Shown: positions 40,391 to 51,816, counted from the first letter of the stretch. The stretch is DNA of 64,000 nt from Bryoerythrophyllum caledonicum (GCA_963971425.1 OZ020517.1:436501-500500); one strand, 5' to 3'. Numbers and translations are program-made. The notes: generated from the sequence alone by a model not told the origin.

Positions 40391-43300
40391 CTAAGTTGTT
40401 TCTTGAGTTAGTCTTTCGCTAGCTGGAACAAACCTCACCCGAAAACCTCTCGAATCCACGAAGTCATGCAACCTTCGGAGCCTCATTCCAAGACCGTCCT
40501 CATTTGTGGGGAATGGTGCAGCTATCTCCTGGAGTGGATGAAGCATTCCGGCTTCGATTTCAGCCTCCAACCTTGAGAGGGTGGCGTCGGTGTTGCGCAA
40601 AGCTGCATCCAAGTGCCTTGCCAGCAACGGTTGCCGATAAGCCTTGTCGAGTAGCTTCACGACAAGCTGATGCATACGGTCAAAGTCGCATATCCATGTC
40701 TCCCCTAATTCTCGAAGGTTGGAAGCCATTGGGATTACATCTCCGGTTTCGGTATCGGAGGAGACACCATTATCGGGGAAGCCCTCGGTATTCGGGTGTC
40801 GACCATTGTCTTGGCGGAGGAGATTCGTCATTCCACCTTGGATTGTGCCACGAAGGGAGCCCAGATATCTAGCAATTTTTCCCTCCGCCAGGTCCGGTCT
40901 TGTCATTTTCAGGACCTTAACCTGGTGCTTACAGATGTTACCTTTCTGGGAATGAACACATTGGCAGATGGCCCATTCGGTACACGGATTGTATGCCGCA
41001 TACGTAAGGTGTCTCCTATTCGAGGATTTAACGTATGCAGGACCTCCCAACCACTCGGGCAAGGTGACCACATTATCGGAAATTGTATTTGCTTGGTTGA
41101 TTGCATAGACCATGATCTGCCGTTGCCTCTTGTTCTTAATAAGCCCGTTCAGCTTACATCAGTGACTGTAATCATACTTCTCGATGACATTTCCTGTGAG
41201 CTCATAAATAAGCCAGTCCATCCTTCGGCTGATAAGTTTCCTTTTGAATTGCCGGAGTACTGCTTTCATGTTAGAATGGTATGATTCGATTGCTGCAGTG
41301 GTGTCCTAGCCAGCATGGGGGATTTTCCGGTCTCCCACAACCCACATTTTGATTTCGGGAGTCATTCCTTGTCGAAGTACTTCCAGTATGCATCAGCGTC
41401 TGGCAAGAGAGCCTTAGCTTCGTCGTAGACGTGCTGCACCCACTCTACCAAATTCCACACCTTATCGCTGGGAGCTCTCGTGGAAGGGTCTTGGAAGTCA
41501 CTTGGTGTCTCCGATACGTACATAAGTGAGCCCACAATTCGCAAGGCTCCGGCCCTTGTCTCCATGTCTTTCAACTTAGCACATGCATTCTTCTGCCACG
41601 CTCGACGAACATGCCAGAGACATAGAAATAGATGCAAGTGCGGCCAAACCTCCCTGCGATAACCCAAGGTGCCGATAAGTACAACTCGCTGAAGCCCGTC
41701 ACCCAATAACGTAAGAATGCTAAATCGCTTACCGAAGAAAGTTGATCTCATTATCGGCGTCGTCAAGTACAAAGGCAGCGGGTCTCCAGTCCGGCCTTAT
41801 CTGCACCAACTTCTGCTTCAGAGCGCGCATCCAAGGCAGAAGATCTGTTTGTTTGGATTTCGCAATGATCACGAAAGCCACTGGAACCCCGTTTCTCCAC
41901 TCGTCGAATACCATCATCGTGAAGAGCGGATACTGGACACGCAAACAAGAAATTAAGCGGTATGGGAGTGAGTGCTCCTAATCTCTAGAAGGACCTTACG
42001 CGAACCACAGTATAGGTATGTGTACCTTTTTGTTGTTCGTTGTGAATGTTCCGTCTATAGGAATAATGTTTTCGTGACTGTATTTCAACATCATGTGCCT
42101 CTGAAATGGGGTTTGAATCCCAATGACGAAGGATACGTTATCGGCATTGAGTACTCCGTCAACCTTGCTGCCCGGGTCTTGATAGTAAAAAATCGTACCT
42201 CGGTTTTCTCTTACCCACATTCTCACACTCTCAGTGTCGTTGTCGTGTTTCTTGTATAGTTCCTGCGCACGGACTCCGCATATGTTGCGGATGTCCTCCA
42301 TGCTAAGGAAACAATCCCGAGAAGGCGTAAGAGTGCCCTCATCGCGTGCCTTCAGTACCAGCTTCTGGTGCTTCTGTATTATAGCTGCCATCGGAACTTG
42401 CTCCTCAAATTGCCTGAGAACCCAAAGCCTTACTTCCTCCGACATGTACTTCCGAAAGCGGAGCTTTCTCCTCTGCACATTGTCCTTATCGTGGACAATA
42501 AGGCCCTGTGTGTCGACATGTTCTGAGCAAAAGTACCCTATCTCGGCGAAATATGGGAGGAAATAGTACCTCTTTACGTAGAATCGACATTGGCAACCCA
42601 CTTTCATAGACCCCCCCTCCTTCGCATCCGTGGCACGAAGGCCTTTCTGGCCAGCGCCGGAAGTAAGTTGTTTCCCTTTTTTATTGTATTTCGATGGCGT
42701 TGGTGTCATTTTGGGCGTGATAGGTTGGATCTTGTCCCTGTTATCTTCGGGACTGTATTGACAATGCCATCTGCTTATCGGCAATGACCATTAGAGATAC
42801 GTGCAATACTCAAGAGATATTACGGCACAGCCGATAAGTAGATCTACCGTGCATATCGTGATATCAGAGGTCAAGATTCACTTACCGCTGGTACTCGATG
42901 TGGCAGTTCCACCCATAGTGCCTCTTCTCGCCGACGTTTGTAGGGTCGTTCTTGTCGCAGACGAAGGTAGTCTCGACGTCCTTTCGGCCAGACTGCTCAC
43001 CCTCTACGAAATCCAAGACCCTATCCTAGGGAATGTAGGCGATAAGCTTGGACTGCTTTCTCTTAGATGATTGCGGATCCTCTACAAACCTCGTATCATT
43101 CTCGGCCTCCATGTTCCACCTAAGACATTTCCATGTCAAAATTCCTGGAGGAGGGTTCTGTAATGAATCGCGTATCCGAAGAACCTTGTGACCGTGTTTC
43201 TTTAGGTAATCTGCATGTGGGCCTTCCCGAAATGCGGCATCAAGGTCCTCCACCCTCTTCTCACGCACGCCAACCGGTTTCTTTCTCCCTTGACACCTCC

Positions 43301-43409
43301 ATTTCCTCCCTGCTGCCCCGTTATCGGCAACGGTTGGTGCCGCTACCGCGCCAGAATTCCCATTCGGCCTGTCGTGGATGGGGAGATTGAGATCGAGGAA
43401 CTCCATTGA
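40391..43409 (-). pseudogene. MURA-type transposase (DDE, SWIM), disrupted
   Basis: Transcription starts inside the right TIR: MEFLDLNLPIHDRPNGNSG at 43409. Exon 1 runs to a donor ATCGAGTACCAGCG|GTAAGT near 42885. Later exons carry a FAR1/GCM1-like Cys/His module (VGCQCRFYVKRYYF..GYFCSEH), the first catalytic Asp (IPIDGTFTTNN), the second (FVLDDADNE) and the CxxH segment (FLCLWHVRRAW). The Glu follows (AAIESYHSNMKAVLRQ, about 41290). A SWIM zinc finger (CQCVHSQKGNICKH, about 40985) and a C-terminal helical tail ending near 40391 complete it. Stops (for example TAG after KLIAYIP) and a few frame breaks show decay. Introns at about 41950-42000 and 41695-41735 have good GT-AG ends. It mobilises elements with CCCGGTCACTACA termini. 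Confidence 0.8.
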
Positions 43410-43779
43410 CGCGGAGACAAGCACTCCCCTTCCGGGAGGGTGCTACACTGCACAAATGATGGTGCGAAAGACGGCGCCGTACGAAACGATGTGGATGACA
43501 CTTCACGCCGGCAGCCGCCGAAAAGGACGGGTTGTTCTGGAGTACACGTGGCGGGGCGAGAAGGGGCTTTCGGTGATCCGAAAAAGGCGGGGGGAGAAGG
43601 GGCTATCGGCGAGAATGCTGATAAAGGATACGGGCAGCGCGAAAAAAATGTAGGCGAGAGTGGACGTTATCGTGGGAAGAAAGGCAAAAAGACGTTTGGG
43701 GAGAAGGGCCGCTCTTCGCGGTGTCAGGCCTAAACCCGGGCCCTGACACCGCAAACCCGGATTGACTGTAGTGACCGGG
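43033..43779 (-). repeat. Right terminal inverted repeat of the Mutator-like element
   Basis: It mirrors 30909-31590 with roughly 85-90% identity by eye, plus a segment of about 110 bases absent from the left arm. It holds the transposase promoter, 5' UTR and first coding exon. Confidence 0.9.
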
Positions 43780-43788
43780 GACTGAGCC

Positions 43789-44037
43789 CATCGAAAACAC
43801 AGGGGGTGTTGCTCATGGAATAACAGTAGGTGCAGCCTCCAACATCATCTCAAACAATGCGGACTACGTCTGCGTGGGTTTCAAGCAATGCGCGCATGCA
43901 TGATTCTCGAGTGCATAATAATCTGTGTAGATTGAGCTTATTCATATACAAACAAGCCAGTATAAGTGGTGCGCCTGTTTAGTTATGGATACAACTAGAT
44001 ACAACTATAATCTTCTATCCCAATCTTCTAGATACAA
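43789..44037. other. Flank of the Mutator-like element; short direct repeat
   Basis: Unremarkable sequence. A ~31-bp unit (CTAGATACAACTATAATCTT CTATCCCAAT) is duplicated at 43992-44057, just at the broken end of the gypsy gag. Confidence 0.5.
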
Positions 44038-44349
44038 CTATAATCTTCTATCCCAATCGGCAAAGGAGTTGGGTGGGTTGTTCATATACCACTCGTACGC
44101 GGCGTCTTTCAAGGTACATGAGAACCACACGAAGTAGTATCTAGCATCGGTAATGAGACATGTGGTGAGAATTTCTAGGAACTGCTCCACATGGGCTGAA
44201 GGGTCCTCATCCTTAGTTCCCCTAAAGATCAGCAAGTTAGGAGGTAATGGGGTGGCTTGCAATCCTACGGGTACTACAATGGACAAACCTCTTGGCTGTA
44301 CGAAGGGGTTGATAGGGATTAAAGGGGGTGGTGCTCCTCCAGTTGCCAT
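44038..44349 (-). pseudogene. Ty3/gypsy gag fragment
   Basis: The fragment reads MATGGAPPPLIPINPFVQPR.., LLIFRGTKDEDPSAHVEQFL, DARYYFVWFSCTLKDAAYEW and NNPPNSFADWDRRL. This is the classic retrotransposon-gag core (DP..HV..F, L...A..WY, F.dW). The frame stops abruptly at 44038, so only the N-terminal capsid part remains. It is not joined to the gypsy pol at 18.5-20.8 kb, being on the other strand and 24 kb away. Confidence 0.85.
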
Positions 44350-46093
44350 GATAGGGGTTGGTTGAAGGTCCGCCCATTGGGCGGTGGTTGTGGTATTTGC
44401 CGAATCAAATGAGGTAGAAGGAGAAGATGGGGGGGGAACAAGAGAGGGGCTGGTAGGGTTTCTAGATGCACCTCCAAGAATCCGTTGAAGGGGTCGATGG
44501 TGTCGTCGGTGGGTTCCCTAGACCTACTCCTCCGTTAGTTTTGTGCTTCCAAGGGTGGGGTAAGGGGTAGTTGTTGAAAGTTGGAACCTTGTGGCCGGGA
44601 CATCTACCCTAAGATATGGTTCCCAATTTCATGCTCCTTCTTGGGTGTGGGTAGTCATCATTTAAGGCTCCAAGGTACTATCTAAGCGAGATACCACGCT
44701 CTAGTTTAGATTGTGCAAGTAACGTCTAGTATATGACCCTTGCCTATATTGGGATAGCCGTCATTTACTACACCTGAATCACCGTCCTATCGCGATCTGA
44801 TGGTCCTCTTCCTACTCATACATGACTTGGATACGATTTTTAGATTTTCATTTTAAGTTGTCGGGGTCGCCACCGAAGAATCATGCCTTAACAAACTCCC
44901 CCTCATGGGAAGGAAACAAGTACTTAGTAGACGGCTAACCAACTAAAGAGTGTCTCCACGAATATCACTCCGTGCAAAACTATTCCTCAATTGGCGCCAC
45001 ACGAGACAAATCCCATTGTGGAGGCCGGGGCTACCCAAACACTAACTCTTGGAAGGTGATTTCATCCTTGGTATCCATTGGTATCCCCCATAGGTATCAT
45101 CCCCGGTATCTCCTTGGTATCTTCCTTGATATCCCCCTTTCACCTTTCAAGAACTAGGTTGGGAATTACCTACTAGGAGGAAAACAACCCAAGACGAGAC
45201 GAAAAACACCCAATGTGTGTTACATTCACCGTGAAGGAGGACGTACCTTAATGCGACGCCAGCCACCCTGGCACAATTAGTCAAAAACCACGACACCGCG
45301 GACCTAACGAGCACAACAAGTCCTAGTGGCCAACTTCTAACCAATTATCTACGGTTAAGAGGTGGAGTACTCACCTTGATGCAACTCCAGCCATCCCACA
45401 CATTAGAGTGTTCGATAAGTGCATAAACCGTTAATCAAATTGGCCAACCCTAATTGGATCGATACGCAAGGTATGGGAGGGTTAGTTAAGGTCATCTTGA
45501 GGGTTCAGAAGTACCTTAAGCCTATTTAAGTGCCCCTAGTCACTTCTACGTAAATGTCGCAGTTCTTAATGCCATAGAGAGCAAGAAGTTGATCGCTTGA
45601 GCGTTCGGAGAGCAGTTGCTGTGAGCGGTGAGCGGTGAGCATGGAAGAGCATCGAAAGTTAAAAGGTGTTCCCAAAAACTTGAAGGAAGGCCTAAATCCG
45701 TGGACAATAGGTAAAGTAATGGCAATGCCTTACACAATTCCTACCTATAACCGTGTGAAGAGAGGCGAACAACATGTGGAAGTTATCAATCCTAATACCA
45801 TGGATTGAGGTTGAAATGCATGAAATATGACAAGTTCTGCTGATTTGAAGACTACATTTCAACACGTTTAATTAGCAAATGGGTACAAGCAAATAGCAGG
45901 AAATGCGCTTAGACAAGTACGAAGTCCAAACAATACATATAGAAAGAGCTAGCCAGACATGAAAATGAATGGAGTTGTCAAGGTTGTATCCAGTGGAAAA
46001 GGAAAACATGATAGATGCATAAATTGCATTCATAGTGCAAATATTAGGACATGCATGCTAAAAAGTTAGCAATTCAAAATAGAAACAACGGTT
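44350..46093. other. 5' leader/LTR-like region of the gypsy fragment; no gene
   Basis: On the minus strand TGGCGACCCCGACAAC (44857-44872) looks like a gypsy-type primer-binding site, which would put the LTR at higher coordinates. A matching LTR boundary could not be fixed. TATC.CC.TTGGTATC repeats occur at 45070-45130, and the AGCGGTG heptamer array lies at about 45615-45640. Confidence 0.4.
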
Positions 46094-47283
46094 CTAACTA
46101 GAAGAACTATCGCTACCTTCTATTGCTTCATCATCTATATACTTCAAGACACCAAGAGAGAATTTTCGTCTCTTCCGGACGATTGGAGGAGAATGTAAGG
46201 CACACAAGGCATGCGCAAAAGTATCGGCAATATATATACATATATACTGCCCATACATAATATATGTAATAATATATTTATGTATAATCAGCAAAAATAT
46301 ATCAAATTTCCTATAATTTATCCTATTTAATTATACCAAAATGTACTTTTCTATAATTCTATCATTTCTTTGTACTATTTACTCTATCTATACTATGAAT
46401 CAAATTCTTTTGCCTTACACCCCTCTCCCATCTTATAAAAAAATGCTCTCTATCATTTCCTTTTCTTTTAGCTTTTGATACTTTTCATATGTAAAGACAT
46501 TTTCTAGAAAAGATGTAATATACAATGACACAAGCTTCTAACATTTTTATTATTGCCAAAAACTAACTCTTCTTATTGAATTGTAGCACACCTTTTGTCT
46601 CTAGCTCACTTATGAGCCAAGTCACCAGCGCTTTTGCCTTGCCCTCAGTTGAACCCAACTGATCTCAGGTAACTACTCTAATTTCAGGTACTCTCTGAGG
46701 ATCCTATCTATAGGGCTATGCATAGTGATCTCACCTTCAACGCACAAATGCCAATGAACCCACGCTGGACAATAAAATCACTCCATCATCCATCACAACT
46801 TGGCCAAAAAAAAACAAGTTACTACAGACAAAACTAGCTTGACAAGGTTTCGACAGAAACAAAACAAACAGGCAAAAAAATTTAGGGGTTGAACAGGCCG
46901 TTCTAGTCGTTGGCGCCTTGGAGCTCCCTCCGCTGGTGCCCATTCTGGCCATGTGCCTTGGAGGAATCAATGTATTGTGTGTTCCTTTCACACTAGGTGG
47001 AGCGAGTGCCACATCATCGATCTTAGCAGCCACAATGAAGATTATCCAGCAAACGGTTCCATCGACCCGCAAATGAAACACAGCAAACCAAACATCAGAG
47101 TTCTGCAACGGTCCCAAAATCAGAAGACATGCAAACTATCAACCTTTGTCTAAATCACTACGATTTTACACTTGAGTCACCTTCCATTAAAACATGGTCG
47201 GAACATGGTACACACTAACTACTCACTCTCTCAAGTAGGTTGCAACAGGATTCCGTGACCCCAGCATCCCTCACCATACCTCA
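46094..47283. other. AT-rich intergenic DNA, then PPR 3' flank
   Basis: 46230-46330 is very AT-rich (TATATA runs). No gene or repeat family was recognised. Confidence 0.4.
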
Positions 47284-49428
47284 TCACCAGTAATCACCAC
47301 ATGAGCAGACGCCATCTTTAAAATGGTGAAATCGATTAGCATCCCTCACTATGATCTCTCGTCCCTCCACCTTTGAGATTAACTTAGTTGCTCCATGACA
47401 ATCGGTGCACACCCGAAGGTTCTTGAATACACGAATAGGATTTCCAGGGGGTGTATGCATCAGCCCATACACAATTGCCAACTTCTCACTGTGAGAGCAA
47501 ATATCAAGTTCTTTGTCCTTCATGTTCTTGTTCTTCAGCACTAGCCGGGTATCAGGAATGTACCCTTCAGCCTTTATTTTCTCAATCACTTTGTCCTTGT
47601 TTTCATATATCTCCTTGCATTCTGGATGAGATGAGTCAGCTACCAAAAAATCATGAATCTTGTTATCGACTTCGATCCAGCTACGTCCTGGCTCCTTGCG
47701 AATCCCTCTCTCGCGCATCATAGTCCGCACCCATGATACCATGTCCCACTTTCCAGCTTCAGCATAGATGTTGGAAAGGAGAACATATGTAGCAGCATTT
47801 TTCGTATCCAATTTTAGACATTCTTTCGCAACAAGTTCGCCCAACTCTACGTTACCATAAGTTCTACAAGAACCAAGCAGGGCTCCCCAAGTTGCTGCAA
47901 CAGGTCCAACTGCCATGTTATCAATGAAGAGCTTTGCTTCCATCAAGCGTCCTGCCCGCCCCAGGAGATCCACCATGCAGTTACAATGAGCCACATCGGG
48001 TTCAATGCCGTAAACTTGTGTCATAGCCAAATACTGGGAACGACCTTCATCAACAAGGCCTGCATGACTGCATGCTGACAGAACTGCTACAAATGTGACC
48101 GTATCAGGCTTCACACCGTGTGCAGTCATTCGTCTAAAAACCTCCAAAGCGTCCTGCCCAAGACCATGTTGTGCCAAGCCATAAATCATCGCATTCCATG
48201 ATACAACATCGCGCACCTTCATTCTGTCAAACACCACTCGTGCATCATCAATGCTACCACTCTTTGCGTACATGTGAACAAGCGCATTGCCCACACGCAC
48301 ATCCAACTCAAGCCCTGAATCCATGGCATGCCTGTGAATCTTCTTCACCCACTCCAATGCCCCCTCGCTTGCACACGCGTTCAAGATGCTCAAAAAAGTG
48401 ATTGCATCTGGCTTACAGCTCTCTGTCTGCATCTGAAGAAACAGATCATATGCTTCATGCCCACGCCCATGTTCTGCGAATGCGCCTATCAGCGCAGTCC
48501 ATGATACAACATCGCGCACCTTCATTCTGTCAAACACCACTCGTGCATCATCAATGCTACCACTCTTTGCGTACATATGAACAAGTGCATTGCCCACACG
48601 CACATCCAACTCAAGCCCTGAATCCATGGCATGCCTGTGAATCTTCTTCACCCACTCCAATGCCCCCTCACTTGCACACGCGTTCAAGATGCTCAAAAAA
48701 GTGATTGCATTTGGTTTGAACCCTTCCTGTTCCATTTTTACCATAAGTCGATATGCTTCCTTGCCATTTCCACTTTGTGCGTAAGCTCCAATCATCACAG
48801 TCCAGGAGATGATATCATGATTCATCAGGTTATCAAAAATGCGCCTTGCCTCGTTGATGGACCCACACTTTGCATACACCCTAAGAAGGGCAGTCCCCAC
48901 CCGCACATCTGATTCAAGCCCACCATGTCTAATGCATGCATGAACTTCTTTGCCCCATTTCAACGCGGACAACCTGGCACATGCCTTCAAGATGATCATG
49001 TAAGTACCCGCATTTGGCTGCACACCTTCGTGGCACATTCCCCTAAAAAGTCTCATTGCATCCTCGACATGCTTGTGCTCCACATAACCTGCGATCATGG
49101 TATTCCAACTAGCACCACTCTTTTTCACAAGTGCATCAAACACACAGCGTGCCTCCTGCAATCTCCCACATTCGATGTACAAATGCAGGAGGGTGTTCAT
49201 CACATGTGCGTTTTGTTCCATTCTGCTTTTGATGATGCAATCATGAACCTGCTTGGCTGCCATAAGGTCTTTTTGCTTCAAGCACCGCTTCAAAACTTTA
49301 ACATACATAAAAGAATCTGTAAAAAGGCCTCGTTGCAGACGGTTCATCAGAACCACAATCGCTTCACTCAAGGTATTCGCAGTTTGCACATGCATATTAC
49401 TACCACCTTGCGCAATTTGACCCAACAC
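47284..49428 (-). CDS. DYW-type pentatricopeptide-repeat protein (organellar RNA editing factor)
   Basis: The intact single-exon frame of 714 residues is typical for PLS-class PPR proteins. Tandem PPR motifs (S/L/P types such as VSWTALIGAFAEHGRGHEAY, PDAITFLSILNACASEGALE) cover residues ~40-510. They are followed by E/E+ motifs (TWGALLGSCRTYGNVELG, YVLLSNIYAEAGKWD) and a DYW deaminase domain. The cytidine-deaminase signature is present: HSEKLAIVYGL with zinc His/Glu, then CTDCH, and the C-terminus CSCGDYW. Such proteins convert C to U at specific sites in plastid or mitochondrial transcripts. No obvious cleavable transit peptide can be called by eye in the N-terminal 40 residues. Two 101-residue repeat blocks (48197-48407 and 48500-48710) are almost identical. 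The sequence strongly recalls moss proteins. Confidence 0.95.
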   Translation of the reverse strand: MLGQIAQGGSNMHVQTANTLSEAIVVLMNRLQRGLFTDSFMYVKVLKRCLKQKDLMAAKQVHDCIIKSRMEQNAHVMNTLLHLYIECGRLQEARCVFDALVKKSGASWNTMIAGYVEHKHVEDAMRLFRGMCHEGVQPNAGTYMIILKACARLSALKWGKEVHACIRHGGLESDVRVGTALLRVYAKCGSINEARRIFDNLMNHDIISWTVMIGAYAQSGNGKEAYRLMVKMEQEGFKPNAITFLSILNACASEGALEWVKKIHRHAMDSGLELDVRVGNALVHMYAKSGSIDDARVVFDRMKVRDVVSWTALIGAFAEHGRGHEAYDLFLQMQTESCKPDAITFLSILNACASEGALEWVKKIHRHAMDSGLELDVRVGNALVHMYAKSGSIDDARVVFDRMKVRDVVSWNAMIYGLAQHGLGQDALEVFRRMTAHGVKPDTVTFVAVLSACSHAGLVDEGRSQYLAMTQVYGIEPDVAHCNCMVDLLGRAGRLMEAKLFIDNMAVGPVAATWGALLGSCRTYGNVELGELVAKECLKLDTKNAATYVLLSNIYAEAGKWDMVSWVRTMMRERGIRKEPGRSWIEVDNKIHDFLVADSSHPECKEIYENKDKVIEKIKAEGYIPDTRLVLKNKNMKDKELDICSHSEKLAIVYGLMHTPPGNPIRVFKNLRVCTDCHGATKLISKVEGREIIVRDANRFHHFKDGVCSCGDYW
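48197..48710 (-). repeat. Near-identical internal duplication in the PPR gene (303-bp period)
   Basis: 48197-48407 and 48500-48710 differ at three positions in 211 bases, all transitions and all silent. Other PPR repeats in the gene are far more diverged, so this is a recent duplication or gene conversion of a three-motif PLS unit. Confidence 0.95.
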
Positions 49429-49770
49429 TCTTGCACTTTCACATGCACTGGCTAATTTTCCATCGTTGCCCTTGGGTTGCCTAGTTCATCAACAGATTCA
49501 GCATTAGAGCAACCTCAAGCAGAAACCACCAGTACACAAAGTGAACAATGCAAAGCAATTGATGTACTGTACAGAAAAGTTGCATACATGCATCCTCAGC
49601 ATACATCACAATCTTCACATTTCTACCACAAAGACCAATCCCACCACACGTGCAATTAAAAAAGCAAAGAAACACAAGCAAGAGTGGCACAATCCAAATC
49701 CTCAACATAACTCAAATCCCAGATTTAGGTTGCACTGCTGTCCTTATCATTACAGATTAACATGCTCGTG
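49429..49770. other. Intergenic between the PPR gene and OSB fragment
   Basis: No frame of interest. It contains the PPR 5' flank and the OSB 3' flank, both genes being on the minus strand. Confidence 0.4.
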
Positions 49771-50247
49771 CTAATACCTTTTCCCTTGTGCAGCGCCTTC
49801 AGTGCATTTGGTGGTACATGTAGCATAAGATTGCAACCCCACCTGAGCCACGGGTTGGAACTTCACCCATTCTGGAGTAAAACAACCATCTATCCAAAGC
49901 GGTTTCCCTGTCACCTTATGTTTCAAGTCAGGTGACCTCACATTCCTCTACACACACCACCCAAGAATCAGATATAGGAAAACCTGACTAATACTTACTA
50001 ATCTCTCCTCAACAGTTGACAATCCAGGAATACATCTTTCTAACTACAACGATCGACCCCAAGCATGCCAGAAACAAAGCCATGGTGATACCTTATGAAT
50101 CCTGTAGTCCCACCACCGAGAAGGACCCGCAAAGTACTCCCAAAGTCCATCAACCGTCTGCGAATTCTCTACAACAAACTTCATCCATGTCGGTCCATCT
50201 TTCCAGAAGGGACGCATAATAGTTTTTAAATAATATCTCATGATTTG
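49771..50247 (-). CDS. OSB-type organellar single-stranded DNA-binding protein, C-terminal exons
   Basis: Exon A (50092-50247) reads MRPFWKDGPTWMKFVVENSQ.. LWEYFAGPSRWWDYRIHK and ends AAG|GTATCA. Exon B (49771-49947) follows acceptor TGTGTGTAG with RNVRSPDLKHKVTGKPLWID, then PEWVKFQPVAQ, and stops with TAG. The WWDYR..K....PD.KHK.TG..LWID pattern is the PDF motif of plant OSB proteins, which bind single-stranded organellar DNA and restrain recombination. Upstream exons encoding the OB-fold and transit peptide were not found, so this may be the end of a gene with long introns, or a fragment. Confidence 0.65.
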
Positions 50248-50388
50248 CTGAATTGTACAAGAGGTGGATTGATTGAGTGGAGCTCAGACTTCAGATTAAC
50301 GAGAAGAAGGATTGAGTGATTGACGAGAAGCTCAAACTTGGGTGCAAACGATTGAAGGTTTAGGGTGGATTGATTGAGTGGAGCTCAG

Positions 50389-50425
50389 ACTAAACCCTAA
50401 ACCCTAAACCCTAAGCCCTAAAACC
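50389..50425. repeat. Interstitial telomere-like repeat
   Basis: Three to four units of the plant telomeric heptamer (AAACCCT on this strand) are followed by degenerate ones (AAGCCCT, AAAACCCTGAACCC). They lie between two partial direct repeats (GGATTGATTGAGTGGAGCTC at about 50264 and 50362; GCTCAAACTTGGGTGCAAACGA at about 50330 and 50440). Confidence 0.8.
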
Positions 50426-51288
50426 CTGAACCCAAAAAACGCTCAAACTTGGGTGCAAACGACACAATTCACCTTCAGATTGACGAGAAGAAGGATCGTC
50501 AGATGTGGATGAGAAGCTCCAAGGAAAAGATGCCCACAAGTCAAACCTACGCCCCAGCAGCAGTGAAGGCAAGCCACCTCTCGCTCTTCCAGCTCCCTGG
50601 TGCAACATTTTAGCCTTCAGGTACCAATCAATACATTATCAACCTAGGAACTGAGAGACTCATCAAGCATTCGAGACAGAGTAAGATACAAGTAGAATAT
50701 ACAACATTTGTCACTATCTGGGCAACTAGTAACCTAAGATTTCAAGCTCTCGAGAAATTTTGAAGACCCACTGTAGCTTTGATTCATGGTTTAAAAATAA
50801 AAATGTGGCAGTTTGACACATGTTCTTCCGTGCATTTAATAATTCAGCAACACATTACAATTTTGCGCAACCGTATAAATTCATGCCCACTGTAACGCCC
50901 CAGCAAGATGGCTTTTGTGTAAAGTCACACAATTGATTCCTGTTTATCAGTATTTTATTTTTATTTTTTTCTCTTTCATCAATTTGCTAGATACTTATCC
51001 CAGCACAACTAGAGAATGTTATTTTCGGACAGCAAAACCTAGTGACAAGGGGCATAAATACTCTTTTACCAACCTCAATGTACAAGAAATTTAACTTACA
51101 AACTAAGCACTACATTGCCACCCAAAAAAATTGCTACACTTATATTAGAAATAAATGACCAATTTTGAAAAAACACTACAACATTTCACGATACAAAACT
51201 ACTTCTATTGTGAGTGTACATTCCTAGGTTCATCAAGCTCTTAAGAGGGTTAGCTTTAAACACAATCGAGAACTAATGAAGGAGCCGG
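50426..51288. other. No supported gene
   Basis: This is the OSB 5' flank, followed by AT-rich DNA up to the target duplication ATAAT at 51289-51293. Confidence 0.35.
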
Positions 51289-51794
51289 ATAATTGTCGTA
51301 GTTTGCAGAGTCAGTATTCCTCCGGAATGCACTTAACTGCCACTAAATGCTCTCCAAAGTAAACCACTCCGATTTCGTTCCCACAGAGATCTAGTTATCC
51401 TTTCAAATTACCCAAAAATCACTAATCTATTCATCGCCAAGGTTAGTTAATCTAGTCAGCAATAGTTCGGAACTCTCCGGATCAAAAACCCAAGCAAATC
51501 TTCCGGATCTAGTTTCCGGAAGGTACATATAGTTGTTTCCGGAAATGGTTTCCGGGAACGTGGAGGGTAGTTTAATTTACCTCTGTTCCTCCTCAGAGTG
51601 GCTTCCGGAAGGTTTAAACGAGTGACCAGAAGACCACTGATCCTATTTTGTGTAAGTGGCCGGATTCCCCACTGCCTTGTAACTTTAAGTGGCTAGACAC
51701 CCACTGTCCCGGGGTTTATAGTGACCGGACAATCACTCCTTTTCTAATTAACTAACCGGTGATAGGGTGTTGGTCCTAGACGTAACTCTCACGA

Positions 51795-51816
51795 CATCCG
51801 GAAGGCCTTCCGGATG
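51795..51816. repeat. Perfect 22-bp CATCCGGAAGG palindrome, copy 2
   Basis: Identical to 10814-10835 in copy 1 while the surrounding sequence has diverged, which points to constraint. Confidence 0.9.

Larger units (their letters stand above)
30909..43779. mobile_element. 12.9-kb Mutator-like element with long TIRs, Ulp1 gene and MURA
   Basis: A perfect 9-bp target duplication GACTGAGCC (30900-30908 and 43780-43788) flanks inverted termini starting CCCGGTCACTACA. The inverted repeats continue for about 680 bp on the left (to ~31590) and 750 bp on the right (from ~43033), the right arm having ~110 extra bases. Inside are a plus-strand zinc-finger/Ulp1 gene and a convergent minus-strand MURA-type transposase, both with introns and some stops. 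A CACTA-type MITE and a 2.8-kb LTR insertion are nested within. The hexamer CGATAA/TTATCG occurs about 50 times across the element, in coding and non-coding parts, but not in the nested LTR. Confidence 0.95.

Noticed and set aside
48171..49455. Plus-strand frames of 76-176 residues opposite the PPR gene
   Set aside because: They are antisense shadows of the PPR repeats, His/Cys/Pro-rich by reverse complementation.
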